Shown here in pieces: positions 8,551 to 18,178 of a DNA stretch of 64,000 nucleotides. The position numbers and the translations under genes were made by a program. Under the pieces are notes generated by a model that saw nothing but the letters and a program-made list of their open reading frames with translations, made no database searches and was not told where the DNA came from. Source of the DNA: Bacteroidota bacterium (GTDB lineage: Bacteria; Bacteroidota; Bacteroidia; Flavobacteriales_D; Sanyastnellaceae); contig NVXE01000008.1 of NCBI GenBank assembly GCA_002746975.1, forward strand, positions 124,499-188,498. Direction: 5' to 3'. The stretch's first letter is position 1; each line of letters begins with the position of its first letter.

Positions 8551-10077
8551 TTATTGCGACCTTAAATCTTCTTCGACTTTCCAGCGTAGCTCCACTCGGC
8601 GGTTAGTTGCGTGAACTTCTGGAGGACATTCTGCGGAGTTTTTTAGGGAGTTTTCAGGGCAAAATTCCATTGGGAACCTAGCCCCCATTCCCCTTGTGCT
8701 AAGCATTTCTGAGGAAAGGCCTTTTGCGAGTAACCAGTCTTTAAACCAAACCGCTCTTTGTTCACTCAGCACATCATTTTTCGCACTCACTCCCGTCATA
8801 TCGGCATGACCTTCAATTACGAGGGGTGTCGAGATTAGTTGTGTCATTATATATCGTGAGTTTGAGATCCACCACGAGTCTAGAAGTATGCGCGATTCTT
8901 TATTCGGTGAGATAGAATCGATATCGAAATGAAGCGATATTAAAGCGGGCGAGCGAGATGGGAGAGTGCTCAAGTCGTCCCCTTGAAGGAATACCAAACC
9001 GTAGATTTCGTCCAAAGGAAGGAAGTCGGCAGTAAATATTCCCGACGATCTAATTGAGTACTCTCGAACGAAATTCCCCTCTGGATTGTAAATCCTAATT
9101 ACAGATCCTTTCATCGGAGGGGAATTAGCAGTACCTACTCTAAGCGATAGAGTTTTGCTCGAAGGAAGTCCATCCAATGACATTTCGCCATCCGAGTTAG
9201 TCGTTCCTTCAAATACTGGAGCTCCTTTATTTATTCCCGCTAGTTCTACCCATCTTACGAGAATGCCATCCACTGGAATGTTATCGTGAGTGATAGTAAG
9301 TGTAAATCCTAAAGCGATAGGCTCCAGCTTAGGACGGCTTACTAGATACACGTCCAAATTACTATCCCTATTAGAACTCACGTACATCTCATCTTTATTT
9401 AGGATAACAACAGAAAGATCATCGTACTTAGAATTAAAAGGTTCAGGCAATAGTTCTGCGCTTTGCCATTGTAGATTTCTAGGTGCAAAAAAGATATCAA
9501 AATCTTTAGTTTGAGAGGGCTTTTTGTGTCCGTTAGAAGCGAAATAAAGTCCACCTTCTAAGAACTGTGGAAATACCTCATCGCCATTAGTGTTTAATGA
9601 CGAAAGTGGGAACAACCTAGACCACTTTCTTGTTGGCATCTCCATTCCAGGAGATCTAGATTGAAGTCTCGATGGCTCTAGCGTGGAGCTAATAAACAAA
9701 TCATAATCGGAAGCCCCTGGATAAGGACGAGCCGAAATCACTGCAAGTCCTCGGTCTGAATCGATACTAACGTGTTGAATATTTCCTACCCCCTCCCAGG
9801 CTTCGTCAGAAACCGCCATAATCGCTACCGGTTCAGTATCGTATGGTGTTGTAGCATCCGAATTTCGAAATGCTCGAAAATTCTCCCCACTCCTCTGCAA
9901 GTAAATATAATTTGAATCCACCCCGAAAACCACATCGTCAGCATCTGTACTTAACAAGCTAATTCTCTTAGAGGTGAAAGTAGAATCGGAGGTTTGGGCT
10001 ATGAAAATATTCTGAAAAAAAAGACTACTCAGGACAACTATGATATATTTCAAATTAAGGCTACGCATTTTTTTCAT
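8551..10077 (-). CDS. OmpA-family outer-membrane protein with PD40-like N-terminal region
   Basis: 508 residues. An N-terminal signal peptide (KYIIVVLSSLFFQNIFIAQ) precedes a propeller-like region with PD40-type strands (SDYDLFISS, ASNGHKKPSQTKDFDIFF, MYVSSNRDSNLDVYLV), a beta-rich carboxypeptidase-regulatory-like segment, and a C-terminal OmpA peptidoglycan-binding domain (IEGHADMTGVSAKND, LSEQRAVWFKDWLL, NRRVELRW). It probably anchors the outer membrane or an envelope machine to the cell wall. The gene overlaps the end of the upstream DUF3109 gene by 17 bases. It contains two CCAAACC heptamers. Confidence 0.85.
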   Translation of the reverse strand: MKKMRSLNLKYIIVVLSSLFFQNIFIAQTSDSTFTSKRISLLSTDADDVVFGVDSNYIYLQRSGENFRAFRNSDATTPYDTEPVAIMAVSDEAWEGVGNIQHVSIDSDRGLAVISARPYPGASDYDLFISSTLEPSRLQSRSPGMEMPTRKWSRLFPLSSLNTNGDEVFPQFLEGGLYFASNGHKKPSQTKDFDIFFAPRNLQWQSAELLPEPFNSKYDDLSVVILNKDEMYVSSNRDSNLDVYLVSRPKLEPIALGFTLTITHDNIPVDGILVRWVELAGINKGAPVFEGTTNSDGEMSLDGLPSSKTLSLRVGTANSPPMKGSVIRIYNPEGNFVREYSIRSSGIFTADFLPLDEIYGLVFLQGDDLSTLPSRSPALISLHFDIDSISPNKESRILLDSWWISNSRYIMTQLISTPLVIEGHADMTGVSAKNDVLSEQRAVWFKDWLLAKGLSSEMLSTRGMGARFPMEFCPENSLKNSAECPPEVHATNRRVELRWKVEEDLRSQ

Positions 10078-10645
10078 CTATCCAAACCTTCATGGTTTTC
10101 AATGCTTCTTCATACCACTCTAGGCCAAACCTTCTCACCAACGCTTCCTTGCAGAACTCCAATACTGTTGTTTCACGTGCAATACCGCAGCTCAATGCTG
10201 AGTTACAAATACTCCACTTATGATAATTTAGAGCAGTGAAATCGATAAGTTCTTTAATTCGAATTGGATAAAGATGGCACGAAATGGGCTTTTTCCATTC
10301 GATTTTACCCTCTCGATGAGCTTGTTCTATTCCGCATAGAACATTCCCGTTTTTTGAAATAGTCGTATATACACAAGCGCGATCTTCTATGAGTGGTGTT
10401 TCTAATGTTCCGTCTCGTCCCACGACGAAGAGTCCTTCCTTTTCTATTACATCAATTCCTTCCTTTCTCAAATATGGCTTAATATCATCGAAAATGTCGT
10501 CGAGAATAGCACACTCCTCCTCAGAAAGAGGAGCGCCACCAGATCCTTCCACACAACACGCACCTTGACATGCGCCTATGTCACATGAAAATTGAACTTC
10601 GAAAATATCTTCCGAAAGGAGTTTGTTACCTACTACTATCATCAA
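10061..10645 (-). CDS. DUF3109 family cysteine-rich protein
   Basis: 194 residues. The N-terminal block CDIGACQGACCVEG and later single cysteines (DRACVYT, NVLCGIEQ, ISCHLYPIRI, CNSALSCG) match DUF3109, a Bacteroidota family related to the YkgJ-type cysteine cluster proteins thought to bind zinc or an iron-sulfur cluster. No reaction can be assigned. It is first in the minus-strand run leading to the OmpA-like gene, with overlapping reading frames. Confidence 0.85.
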   Translation of the reverse strand: MMIVVGNKLLSEDIFEVQFSCDIGACQGACCVEGSGGAPLSEEECAILDDIFDDIKPYLRKEGIDVIEKEGLFVVGRDGTLETPLIEDRACVYTTISKNGNVLCGIEQAHREGKIEWKKPISCHLYPIRIKELIDFTALNYHKWSICNSALSCGIARETTVLEFCKEALVRRFGLEWYEEALKTMKVWIDEKNA

Positions 10646-10786
10646 GGCTAATATACTATTCTAATCAATCTATTATATCTATCTCTCAATGAATTATTAC
10701 ATACAAATTGTTACGATTGTAGATATGTAATGGCTCTAGTTTTTTAATACGAAAAGATTACCTTAGCCCTAATCCACAAAGAAATA

Positions 10787-12106
10787 ATGAAGAGTGTTTT
10801 TTTAATCGTATGTTTAATTGCCACTTCTGTCTCTTGGGGACAATATTGCATACCAAATAGGTTTGATGAGCCAACGTTTTCTATAAATCAAATAGACTCC
10901 ATTTTTGTACAGTATGGCCAAAACCATTCTTGGAACTCTAATGAAATGGAGAACCTATATCTCGATGTTTACTACCCTAAGCTCAATATAGACCCTCTCG
11001 AAAAAAGGCCCTTAATAGTTATGATTTTTCCCGGTGGATTTTATGTAGGCAACAGGCAACATTTTAAATATCACTGTCGCCAATTAGCAAAGAGAGGCTT
11101 TGTTGCTGCAACAATCGATTACAGAATAGGATGGGATTTTGGGCTAGGAGATCAATATGAATCAATACCAAATTTCTCAGTTAACTACACTTTTGAATGT
11201 CTCGGCGATGCAAATTCTGCTATTTCTGCATTATATCGAGCGCAACAAGATCAAAAAGCTGCGCTTAGGTTTTTAGTAAATAATGCCGATACTATAAGAA
11301 TAGATACAAATCAAATTTTTGTTGGAGGGAGTAGCGCAGGTGGTGTATCTGCTTTATCTCTACAATATCTTTCACAAGAGTTCTACGACACAGAATTTCC
11401 TGACTTAGATCTTTTAGGTACTCTAGGTCCGTTAGAGTCGTCTACAAATGATCTCTCAGATTCATTTTCTTTAGCAGGCATATTTAGTATGTGGGGAGCT
11501 TTGCCTGACACGTCATTTATCACTGTCGAAAATAGTATTCCTACACTACTGATGCACTGTACTGGAGACAGTTTGGTCCCTTGTACCGATTCAAATTATT
11601 ATTCGTGTTCTAACTATCCCGTCGCTCAGGGATCTTGCGAAATATCGAAAAGGCTTGAGAATCTGGGCGAATGTTATGAGTTCAACTATTACGATGCCCC
11701 TTTCCCCGATAACGGATGTCATGACGTTTACCCCTATAATTATCATATCGATAGGTTTTCTAAATTCCTGAAAAGACAGTTTTGTGATGACTGTCGTCAG
11801 ATAACTATCGAGAATCAAGTTGAGATTTCTAATAACCCTATTCTCTCCATCGAAGAAGCTGGGTTAGATGTGAGTGAGCGTCTTCTAATTTATCCTAATC
11901 CCACTTCTACCGTACTCAATATTGAATCTGATATTGATATTGAAGGTTTTGAGCTATTCGATATTTTAGGTAAAACTGTTAAAAAGCAAACTACTTTAAG
12001 CCGTAATGTAATTTTCCGCGTTGATGATATTCCTACAGGAGTTTACCTTTTAAAGGTTAATCTAATTTCAGGGGATGTAATTACTAGACAAGTGGTTATT
12101 GAATAA
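10787..12106 (+). CDS. Secreted alpha/beta-hydrolase (esterase-like) with T9SS type A sorting domain
   Basis: 439 residues: signal peptide (MKSVFLIVCLIATSVSWGQ), an esterase/lipase-like core and a C-terminal T9SS domain. The core shows the oxyanion region VMIFPGGFYVGN, the nucleophile elbow GGSSAGGVSAL, an acid residue region MHCTGDSLVPC and a His near GCHDVYPYNYH. The last ~80 residues (LLIYPNPTSTVLNIES ... GVYLLKVNLISGDVITRQVV) form the sorting domain, so the enzyme is exported and probably attached to the surface. The substrate is unknown; many extra Cys residues suggest disulfides. The radical SAM gene starts 12 bases later. Confidence 0.87.
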   Translation: MKSVFLIVCLIATSVSWGQYCIPNRFDEPTFSINQIDSIFVQYGQNHSWNSNEMENLYLDVYYPKLNIDPLEKRPLIVMIFPGGFYVGNRQHFKYHCRQLAKRGFVAATIDYRIGWDFGLGDQYESIPNFSVNYTFECLGDANSAISALYRAQQDQKAALRFLVNNADTIRIDTNQIFVGGSSAGGVSALSLQYLSQEFYDTEFPDLDLLGTLGPLESSTNDLSDSFSLAGIFSMWGALPDTSFITVENSIPTLLMHCTGDSLVPCTDSNYYSCSNYPVAQGSCEISKRLENLGECYEFNYYDAPFPDNGCHDVYPYNYHIDRFSKFLKRQFCDDCRQITIENQVEISNNPILSIEEAGLDVSERLLIYPNPTSTVLNIESDIDIEGFELFDILGKTVKKQTTLSRNVIFRVDDIPTGVYLLKVNLISGDVITRQVVIE

Positions 12107-12118
12107 ACAAAGGGGAGT

Positions 12119-13132
12119 ATGAGTTCATTAGCGATAGTTCGAGATAGGTGGAGGAGGTTGCGGGTCGTTAATTTCAAGAGGGGTTGGAATATTTTGAGAC
12201 TGGTCTTAGGATATCGGAAGCGCGTTATGCTTGATGGGGCTATGCCGATGTCGCTAAGTATCGAACCCACCACTTCGTGTAATCTAAGATGTCCGGAATG
12301 CCCTTCGGGGTTGAGGTCTTTTACTAGACCTACGGGGATGGCCGAACTTGAGATGGTCGAAAATGTATTGGTCGAACTAAAGGATTGGCTCGTGTATGTG
12401 AATTTATATTTTCAAGGGGAGCCTTATTTACATCTCGGGTTAGACGAGATGGTGCGAGCTTGTAAAAGGGCGAACGTTTATACCTCGACCTCGACAAATG
12501 CTCACTTCTTAAATCCCGAAAAAGCATCATCTCTCGTATCCTCAGGTTTAGATCGCCTCATAATTTCCATCGACGGACTCACACAAGAAAGTTACTCCGC
12601 TTATAGAATAGGGGGCCGCTTAGAAAAAGTTCTCGAGGGGACTAAGAACGTAATAAAAGCGAGAAAGAACTTAAAAAGCAGCACGCCCTTGGTGGTTTGG
12701 CAATTCCTCGTAGTTAAACCGAACGAACATGAGGTCGAGGACGTAAAAAAGCTCGCCCGTAAGTTCGGTGTCGATGAGGTCGTTATTAAAACGGCCCAAA
12801 TCGACTCCCCACACGATGATCATTCCCTCCTCACGAAAAACCCGAAATATCGACGCTACGACAAAAACAAAACGTCCGGAAAATGGCAACTCCGAAACCC
12901 CATGAAAAACGAGTGCTGGAGAATGTGGCAAGGTTGCGTAATTACTTGGGACGGGAAAATCGTTCCGTGCTGTTTCGACAAAGACGCGCAGCACGAAATG
13001 GGTGGGGTAACAGAGATCGAAGAGGTTTGGTCTGGAGAAAAATACGAGAAATTCAGGGGGAAAGTATTCGCCGACAGGAAATCGATTAAAATGTGCACGA
13101 ACTGCTCTGAAGGGACGAAAACGTATGCCTAA
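12119..13132 (+). CDS. Radical SAM / SPASM domain protein
   Basis: 337 residues. The radical SAM [4Fe-4S] site is CNLRCPEC near residue 55, in IEPTTSCNLRCPECPSG. The C-terminal SPASM-like region has Cys residues in ECWRMWQGCVITWDGKIVPCC and KMCTNCSEG for auxiliary cluster(s). SPASM enzymes modify peptides or other substrates, but no precursor peptide gene is seen nearby. The gene overlaps the following flippase-like gene by eight bases, which suggests a joint role, perhaps in modifying a membrane-linked molecule (inference). Confidence 0.88.
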   Translation: MSSLAIVRDRWRRLRVVNFKRGWNILRLVLGYRKRVMLDGAMPMSLSIEPTTSCNLRCPECPSGLRSFTRPTGMAELEMVENVLVELKDWLVYVNLYFQGEPYLHLGLDEMVRACKRANVYTSTSTNAHFLNPEKASSLVSSGLDRLIISIDGLTQESYSAYRIGGRLEKVLEGTKNVIKARKNLKSSTPLVVWQFLVVKPNEHEVEDVKKLARKFGVDEVVIKTAQIDSPHDDHSLLTKNPKYRRYDKNKTSGKWQLRNPMKNECWRMWQGCVITWDGKIVPCCFDKDAQHEMGGVTEIEEVWSGEKYEKFRGKVFADRKSIKMCTNCSEGTKTYA

Positions 13133-14144
13133 ATCTTTAATTTCAATAAAACGATGGAAGGCCTTAACTCCTGCCGTAATAGGGCTAGGGGTGATTTACT
13201 ACCTCTATAGTGAAGATTTGAACGGGGTGGGAGAAATTGAGTTTACTTCTAAAGCTATGCTTGCCCTGGCGGCGGCGATGGGTTTCGTCGTATTACGAGA
13301 TCTTGCTTATATGGTGAGGGTGAAGATTCTTTCTATGGGAGAGTTTAGTTGGAAAAGCACACTTTACGTGGTATTGCTTTGGGAATTTGCATCGGCAATA
13401 ACGCCAAGTGTGATAGGTGGAAGCCCCATTGCAATTTATCTAATGAAACGAGAAGGCATGACTCTAGGAAGAAGTGTTGCGACGGTACTTGCAACGTCTC
13501 TTATGGATGAGTTTTTCTATGTACTTGTCGTGCCTCTTTTGGTTTTTACGATAGGCCTTGGAGCTTTTATTCCAGAAGGGCTGAGCACGACTGCAGAGAT
13601 GGGACTGAAAACGATGTTTTGGAGTGGGTATGCCGTTCATTGCGCCATAACTGTACTCATAATGTTCGTGTTGTTTATCGCTCCCAGTGCCACTAGAAGT
13701 GCGTTTTTGAAGATTTGTAGGTTGCCTTTCCTTAGGAGGTGGGAAATTAAAGCCCAAACCCTAACCCAGGAATGGATGCTCGCCTCGGAAAGTCTGAAGG
13801 GAGCGACGAAGACTATGTGGGGCAAGGTGTTAGGGGTGACTTTAGTAAGCTGGACAGCTCGATTTATGATTCTCAACGCCGTATTGTACATATTCTTCGA
13901 CTCGGTTAACAATCTAGAAGTCTTCGCACGCCAACTATCGCTTTGGATAGCTATGCTAGTAAGCCCCACTCCTGGAGCTTCCGGAATAGCAGAATACTCT
14001 CTCCCCGTATTTATGCAGGGAGTGGCTGTTGTGGGGGGAGTGGCTGTATTGGTTTGGCGTATGTTAACCTACTTCGTGTATCTAATAATCGGATCTTTAT
14101 TATTGCCAAACTGGCTTGCACGAACAGCCGAAAAAATTGATTAA
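13125..14144 (+). CDS. Flippase-like integral membrane protein (UPF0104/LPG synthase TM type)
   Basis: 339 residues with multiple hydrophobic segments and the family motifs LRDLAYMVRVKIL, TPSVIGGSPIAIYLM and SPTPGASGIAEYSL (the PF03706 'P-PGG-G..E' signature). Start codons overlap the end of the radical SAM gene by eight bases, indicating translational coupling. It may translocate a lipid-linked product, but the function is not established. It belongs to the same family as the gene at 7211, with low similarity. Confidence 0.8.
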   Translation: MPKSLISIKRWKALTPAVIGLGVIYYLYSEDLNGVGEIEFTSKAMLALAAAMGFVVLRDLAYMVRVKILSMGEFSWKSTLYVVLLWEFASAITPSVIGGSPIAIYLMKREGMTLGRSVATVLATSLMDEFFYVLVVPLLVFTIGLGAFIPEGLSTTAEMGLKTMFWSGYAVHCAITVLIMFVLFIAPSATRSAFLKICRLPFLRRWEIKAQTLTQEWMLASESLKGATKTMWGKVLGVTLVSWTARFMILNAVLYIFFDSVNNLEVFARQLSLWIAMLVSPTPGASGIAEYSLPVFMQGVAVVGGVAVLVWRMLTYFVYLIIGSLLLPNWLARTAEKID

Positions 14145-14175
14145 CTTTACTGACCACTAACGAAAACTTGAAACG

Positions 14176-15336
14176 ATGTCTGACGGAAAAGGAAAAGGAA
14201 CGAGGGCAGTACATGCCGGAGTTAAACACGATCCTGCTACTGGGGCGATTATGACGCCTGTTTATCTCACTTCTACATACGTGCAATCTGCAGTAGGAGA
14301 ACATAAGGGATATGAGTATTCACGAACGCAAAACCCTACAAGACACGCTTTAGAAAACGCCTTTGCTGAACTAGAAAACGCAAAATACGGACTAGCTTTT
14401 GCGTCGGGGTTAGCTGCTATGGACACTCTTTTAAAGGTGCTGGAACCTGGCGATGAGGTGATCTCTACTAACGATCTTTACGGAGGTAGTTATAGACTTT
14501 TTACTACTGTATTCTCTAGATATGGAATCAAATTTCATTTCGTAAATCTAGACGATTCTGAAAATGCTCTTGATGAAGTAATCAACGATAAAACAAGGAT
14601 GATTTGGATTGAAACTCCAACAAATCCTATGATGCAAATCACAGATATTCAGGCCGTAGCGAAAAAGGTTGAAGGAAAGAACATCCTCGTTTGTGTAGAT
14701 AACACTTTCGCTACTCCTATGCTTCAGCAACCTCTTCAACAAGGGGCTGACGTGGTGATGCATTCAGTAACTAAATACCTAGGCGGACACTCTGATGTAG
14801 TGATGGGTTGTCTTATGCTCAACGACGATGCGCTCGATGAGAAGCTTCGCACTCTACAGAATTCGTGTGGTGCTATCGCAGGACCGATGGATAGTTTCCT
14901 AGTACTTCGAGGTATTAAAACACTTCATTTAAGAATGGCACGTCACTGTGAAAATGGACGAGCGATAGTAGACTTTTTAAAGAATCACGAAAAAGTAGAG
15001 AAAATCTATTGGCCTGGACTCTCCAGCCACATAGGACACGAGGTAGCTTGCCGTCAAATGTCAGGCTTCGGAGGCATGGTAGCATTCACTCTTAAGGGCG
15101 ATTCTCTTGCTGACGCAAACAAATTTGTAGAGTCTACTGAACTTTTCACTCTTGCCGAGTCACTTGGTGGAGTGGAATCACTAATCGGACATCCCGCTTC
15201 CATGACTCATGCTTCTATACCAAAAGAAGTTCGTGAAAAAGTAGGGGTAACTGACGGCCTTATCCGATTGAGTTTAGGAGTAGAGGATGCCGTAGATATT
15301 ATTGCAGATCTCGAACTTGCATTTAACGCTATCTAG
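14176..15336 (+). CDS. metB: Cystathionine gamma-synthase / trans-sulfuration PLP enzyme
   Basis: 386 residues, Cys/Met metabolism PLP family. The N-terminal TRAVHAGVKHDPATGAI, PLP-phosphate Tyr/Arg region YEYSRTQNPTR, Lys in HSVTKYLGGHSDVVMG and SLGGVESLIGHPASMTHA are all present. Members include cystathionine gamma-synthase, gamma-lyase and beta-lyase, and sequence alone does not settle the exact reaction. The link to sulfur amino acids complements the cysteine cluster at 44.3-47.4 kb. kmo starts two bases after the stop. Confidence 0.9.
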   Translation: MSDGKGKGTRAVHAGVKHDPATGAIMTPVYLTSTYVQSAVGEHKGYEYSRTQNPTRHALENAFAELENAKYGLAFASGLAAMDTLLKVLEPGDEVISTNDLYGGSYRLFTTVFSRYGIKFHFVNLDDSENALDEVINDKTRMIWIETPTNPMMQITDIQAVAKKVEGKNILVCVDNTFATPMLQQPLQQGADVVMHSVTKYLGGHSDVVMGCLMLNDDALDEKLRTLQNSCGAIAGPMDSFLVLRGIKTLHLRMARHCENGRAIVDFLKNHEKVEKIYWPGLSSHIGHEVACRQMSGFGGMVAFTLKGDSLADANKFVESTELFTLAESLGGVESLIGHPASMTHASIPKEVREKVGVTDGLIRLSLGVEDAVDIIADLELAFNAI

Positions 15337-15338
15337 AA

Positions 15339-16751
15339 GTGAGCACAGAACACCATGCTATTGTTGGCGCAGGCCTTGTAGGCGGTTTACTTGGATTAAT
15401 TCTCGCGCAACGCGGATTCCAAGTCACCATCTATGAACGAAGGTCTGATCCTAGAATCGGGAAAACACTAGAAGGGCGTTCAATAAATCTTGCACTGAGC
15501 GATAGGGGCTGGAAAGCTCTTGAGATAGCTGGCGTAGCGGATAAAGTTCGAGAAATCGCTCTTCCCGTTCTAGGCAGAAGGATGCACGACCTATCTGGAA
15601 ACGAGACCTTCCAAAAATACGGAGTTGAGGGCCAGTGTATTTACTCGGTTTCACGCTCTGGTTTAAATGCTATTCTTATAGAAGCCGCCGAATCTCACCC
15701 GCTTGTAAAGGTGAAATTCGATCACGTCTCGACGGGATACGAAATAGTAAAAGATGGTGTAGTTGTAAACTTCAAGAATGAAAAGGCAATTCTACACGAT
15801 AGAGTATTTGGGACGGACGGTGTTTTTAGCGTAATACGTGAAAAGATGACCCACACAGATAGATTTGACTTCTCTCAACGCTATCTACCGCATGGGTATA
15901 AAGAAATCGCTATGACTCCTACTGAGGATGGTGATTTCCGAATGGCGAATAACGGGCTTCATATTTGGCCTAGAGGACAGTTCATGTTCATGGCCTTGCC
16001 TAACCCAGGCGGAAGCTTCACCTGTACTTTATTTGCCCCATTCGAAGGAGAAGAATCTTTCGAAAATATAAAATCAGATTCTGATGTTATCGATTTCTTC
16101 GAACGTCATTTTCCAGATGCTATCTCCCACCTGCCAAACCTCCTAGAAGACTGGAACTCGAACCCTGTCAGTTCACTCTGCACAGTAAAGTGCTTCCCTT
16201 GGAATATCAAAAGCCGAGTAGCTCTCGTGGGCGATGCTGCTCACGCTATAGTTCCTTTCTTCGGACAGGGAATGAACGCAGGGTTTGAAGATTGCTCTTT
16301 AATAGCAGAGTTACTCGACTCTCAGTTGCCAAGTTCTGAAGAGGATTGGCTTACTCTTCTCGACAAATACACTCGCTTGCGCAAACCCGCCGGTGATGCA
16401 ATCCTCGATCTCGCCCTCCACAATTATATCGTTATGCGCGACAAAACATCCGACGCTACTTTTCTACTGCAAAAGAAAATCGAAGCTAAAATCGCGACAA
16501 CTCACCCAGACCGTTGGAAACCACTGTACTCCCTAGTAACGTTCAGCCATATCCCATACCAAGACGCTCTCGCTAGAGGCGAAATGCAGCAGGCGATAAT
16601 GAACGAAATAATGTCGTCTCCAAATATCGAGAGTTCATGGGCTAAATCCAGCAACGAAATCGTCTCGCGCGCTATCTCCCTCCTAAACGAGTACGAAGCG
16701 GATGCTACAAAAATCGCACGCCCATCCCCACTTCTAGACACGAATGTTTAG
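15339..16751 (+). CDS. kmo: Kynurenine 3-monooxygenase
   Basis: 470 residues, flavoprotein hydroxylase. It has an FAD-binding GxGxxG segment (IVGAGLVGGLLGLILAQRG), the EGRSINLALSDRG motif characteristic of KMO, and VALVGDAAHAIVPFFGQGMN for FAD binding near residue 290. It converts kynurenine to 3-hydroxykynurenine in tryptophan degradation and de novo NAD synthesis. GTG at 15339 is the start; it lies two bases after the metB stop. A C-terminal region of about 100 residues (DKTSDATFLLQKKIEAK) is normal for the family. Confidence 0.93.
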   Translation: MSTEHHAIVGAGLVGGLLGLILAQRGFQVTIYERRSDPRIGKTLEGRSINLALSDRGWKALEIAGVADKVREIALPVLGRRMHDLSGNETFQKYGVEGQCIYSVSRSGLNAILIEAAESHPLVKVKFDHVSTGYEIVKDGVVVNFKNEKAILHDRVFGTDGVFSVIREKMTHTDRFDFSQRYLPHGYKEIAMTPTEDGDFRMANNGLHIWPRGQFMFMALPNPGGSFTCTLFAPFEGEESFENIKSDSDVIDFFERHFPDAISHLPNLLEDWNSNPVSSLCTVKCFPWNIKSRVALVGDAAHAIVPFFGQGMNAGFEDCSLIAELLDSQLPSSEEDWLTLLDKYTRLRKPAGDAILDLALHNYIVMRDKTSDATFLLQKKIEAKIATTHPDRWKPLYSLVTFSHIPYQDALARGEMQQAIMNEIMSSPNIESSWAKSSNEIVSRAISLLNEYEADATKIARPSPLLDTNV

Positions 16752-17673
16752 TCGCTTGAATATATTTATTCTGATAGGAAGTATCTTTCTTTCGCTTTGT
16801 TTCACAGTAAACGTCTCAGCCCAAACCTCTTTCTTCTCTCCCACCCTCTCCGACTACCGTTCTTCCGGATGGAACCTTTCCCTTGGCGGATCTGGGCTTG
16901 GCGGATCGCATTCGGAATTTCAAGAGGAGTGGATTACTGAGAATCTCCTTTCTGGGACGACAGACACCCTCTACTCCGGTACTTGGACTCCCGATGGCGG
17001 CTTTCATTTGACGGGAGGGATAGGACGAGTTTGGATCGCTAAAAGACCGCTCCTGGCAGATAGATTCACGCTCGGAGTTATAGGGTCGAAACGCTCTATT
17101 GTCGAATCGTTCAATGGACGAGTCGCCCCATTTCCTAACCCGACTCTACCTCCTACGCCCGTTCCTACGACCTTTATTGACAGCTCCCTAACGAGTTCGG
17201 CAAGTTCGATCAATCTAGGAATTTACGGTTCCGCTCTACGTGCTATCCCGATTTCACCAGACCTCTTCGTCGAGCTAGGGCTCGGAGCTTCGTTCCGTTA
17301 CGACTTTAAGCTCGATACTACTCCCCCACCATTAACTCGCCCCACCCCAGAAAACGAATACTCACCATATTCGGCCAGTCTAGAAATTATCGTGGGAGCT
17401 GGCGTTATGATCTGGAGAAATCGATTTATGAGAGTCCAATTCGCTACAGATATCTTACAACTCGCTCCCATAAACGGAACTGCAAAACTTCCTTGGATGG
17501 TGGGAAGTTATCGACCGTACAGGGTAATAATGAATTGGGATTTGTTTGGTCATAAGCCCCTTAAAGCTGAAGGATCATGCGCTGCTCCTACTCACTCAGA
17601 GAAAGCGAGAGAGTTATTCGGAAAGGATATGAGAGGATATGGCAGAGCGAAGAATAAAGTGAAAAAGCGCTGA
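16744..17673 (+). CDS. Predicted outer-membrane beta-barrel protein
   Basis: 309 residues with an N-terminal signal peptide (FILIGSIFLSLCFTVNVSAQ) and alternating hydrophobic strands with glycines (GWNLSLGGSGLGGS, FHLTGGIGRVWIA, LFVELGLGASFRYDF, LEIIVGAGVMIW) typical of Bacteroidota porin-like barrels. No specific function is recognised. Its ATG lies within the end of kmo (eight-base overlap), so it is translated from the same message, although the kynurenine link is probably accidental. Confidence 0.7.
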   Translation: MFSRLNIFILIGSIFLSLCFTVNVSAQTSFFSPTLSDYRSSGWNLSLGGSGLGGSHSEFQEEWITENLLSGTTDTLYSGTWTPDGGFHLTGGIGRVWIAKRPLLADRFTLGVIGSKRSIVESFNGRVAPFPNPTLPPTPVPTTFIDSSLTSSASSINLGIYGSALRAIPISPDLFVELGLGASFRYDFKLDTTPPPLTRPTPENEYSPYSASLEIIVGAGVMIWRNRFMRVQFATDILQLAPINGTAKLPWMVGSYRPYRVIMNWDLFGHKPLKAEGSCAAPTHSEKARELFGKDMRGYGRAKNKVKKR

Positions 17674-17729
17674 AGGAGGATTATTTCTGGTGTTGCGAAA
17701 ACCTTCTGAATTTACCTAGTTGTTACAAC

Positions 17730-18122
17730 CTACCCCTCACATAGTTCCACTAGTACCTTCGCAGTATCTGATGGGTGAAGGAACGCTATTCGCTTTCCAT
17801 CTGCGCCGTCTTTAGGACCGGAAATACATCTATAACCCTTTGCTTCGAGAATCGCGATTTCTGCCGAGAGATCATCTACTGCGAAAGCGACGTGATGAAG
17901 TCCTGGCCCTCGCCTTTCTATATGACGAGCGATAGGCCCATCTGGAGTTGTCGATTGAAGGAGCTCTACTTTTGAATCGCCCGCCTTGAAAAATGAAGTT
18001 ATTACGCCTTCCGACTCCACCTCTTCTCGCTTGTAAGGAGCGATACCTAAAACGTCCGTGAATATTTTTTCTGCTGCTGCTAGATCCTCTACCGCTATTC
18101 CTAGATGTTCTAATTTCTTCAT
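17730..18122 (-). CDS. mce: Methylmalonyl-CoA epimerase (VOC family)
   Basis: 130 residues, two glyoxalase/VOC modules: KLEHLGIAVEDLAAAEKIF, KVELLQSTTPDGPIARHI, and GPGLHHVAFAVDDL with KVLVELCE. His and Glu metal ligands are in the expected positions. It interconverts (R)- and (S)-methylmalonyl-CoA in the B12-dependent propionate/succinate route. A corrinoid adenosyltransferase at 29433 fits a B12-using cell. The start at 18122 is chosen because MKKLEHLGIAVEDL is the family N-terminus and a TACCTTTG box ends four bases before it. Confidence 0.92.
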   Translation of the reverse strand: MKKLEHLGIAVEDLAAAEKIFTDVLGIAPYKREEVESEGVITSFFKAGDSKVELLQSTTPDGPIARHIERRGPGLHHVAFAVDDLSAEIAILEAKGYRCISGPKDGADGKRIAFLHPSDTAKVLVELCEG

Positions 18123-18126
18123 ATTC

Positions 18127-18134
18127 CAAAGGTA
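18127..18134 (-). promoter_or_regulatory. -7 box four bases before mce ATG
   Basis: On the minus strand TACCTTTG, then GAAT, then the mce ATG. It faces the SDR promoter box on the other strand 32 bases away, forming a compact divergent promoter. A CCAAACC heptamer (18137-18143) lies between the two boxes. Confidence 0.6.
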
Positions 18135-18166
18135 AACCAAACCCGATTTATCGTAGTAAGCTAGCT

Positions 18167-18174
18167 TATCTTTG
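18167..18174 (+). promoter_or_regulatory. -7 box four bases before SDR ATG
   Basis: TATCTTTG followed by CGAC and the ATG at 18179. The spacing implies a leaderless transcript. Confidence 0.6.
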
Positions 18175-18178
18175 CGAC

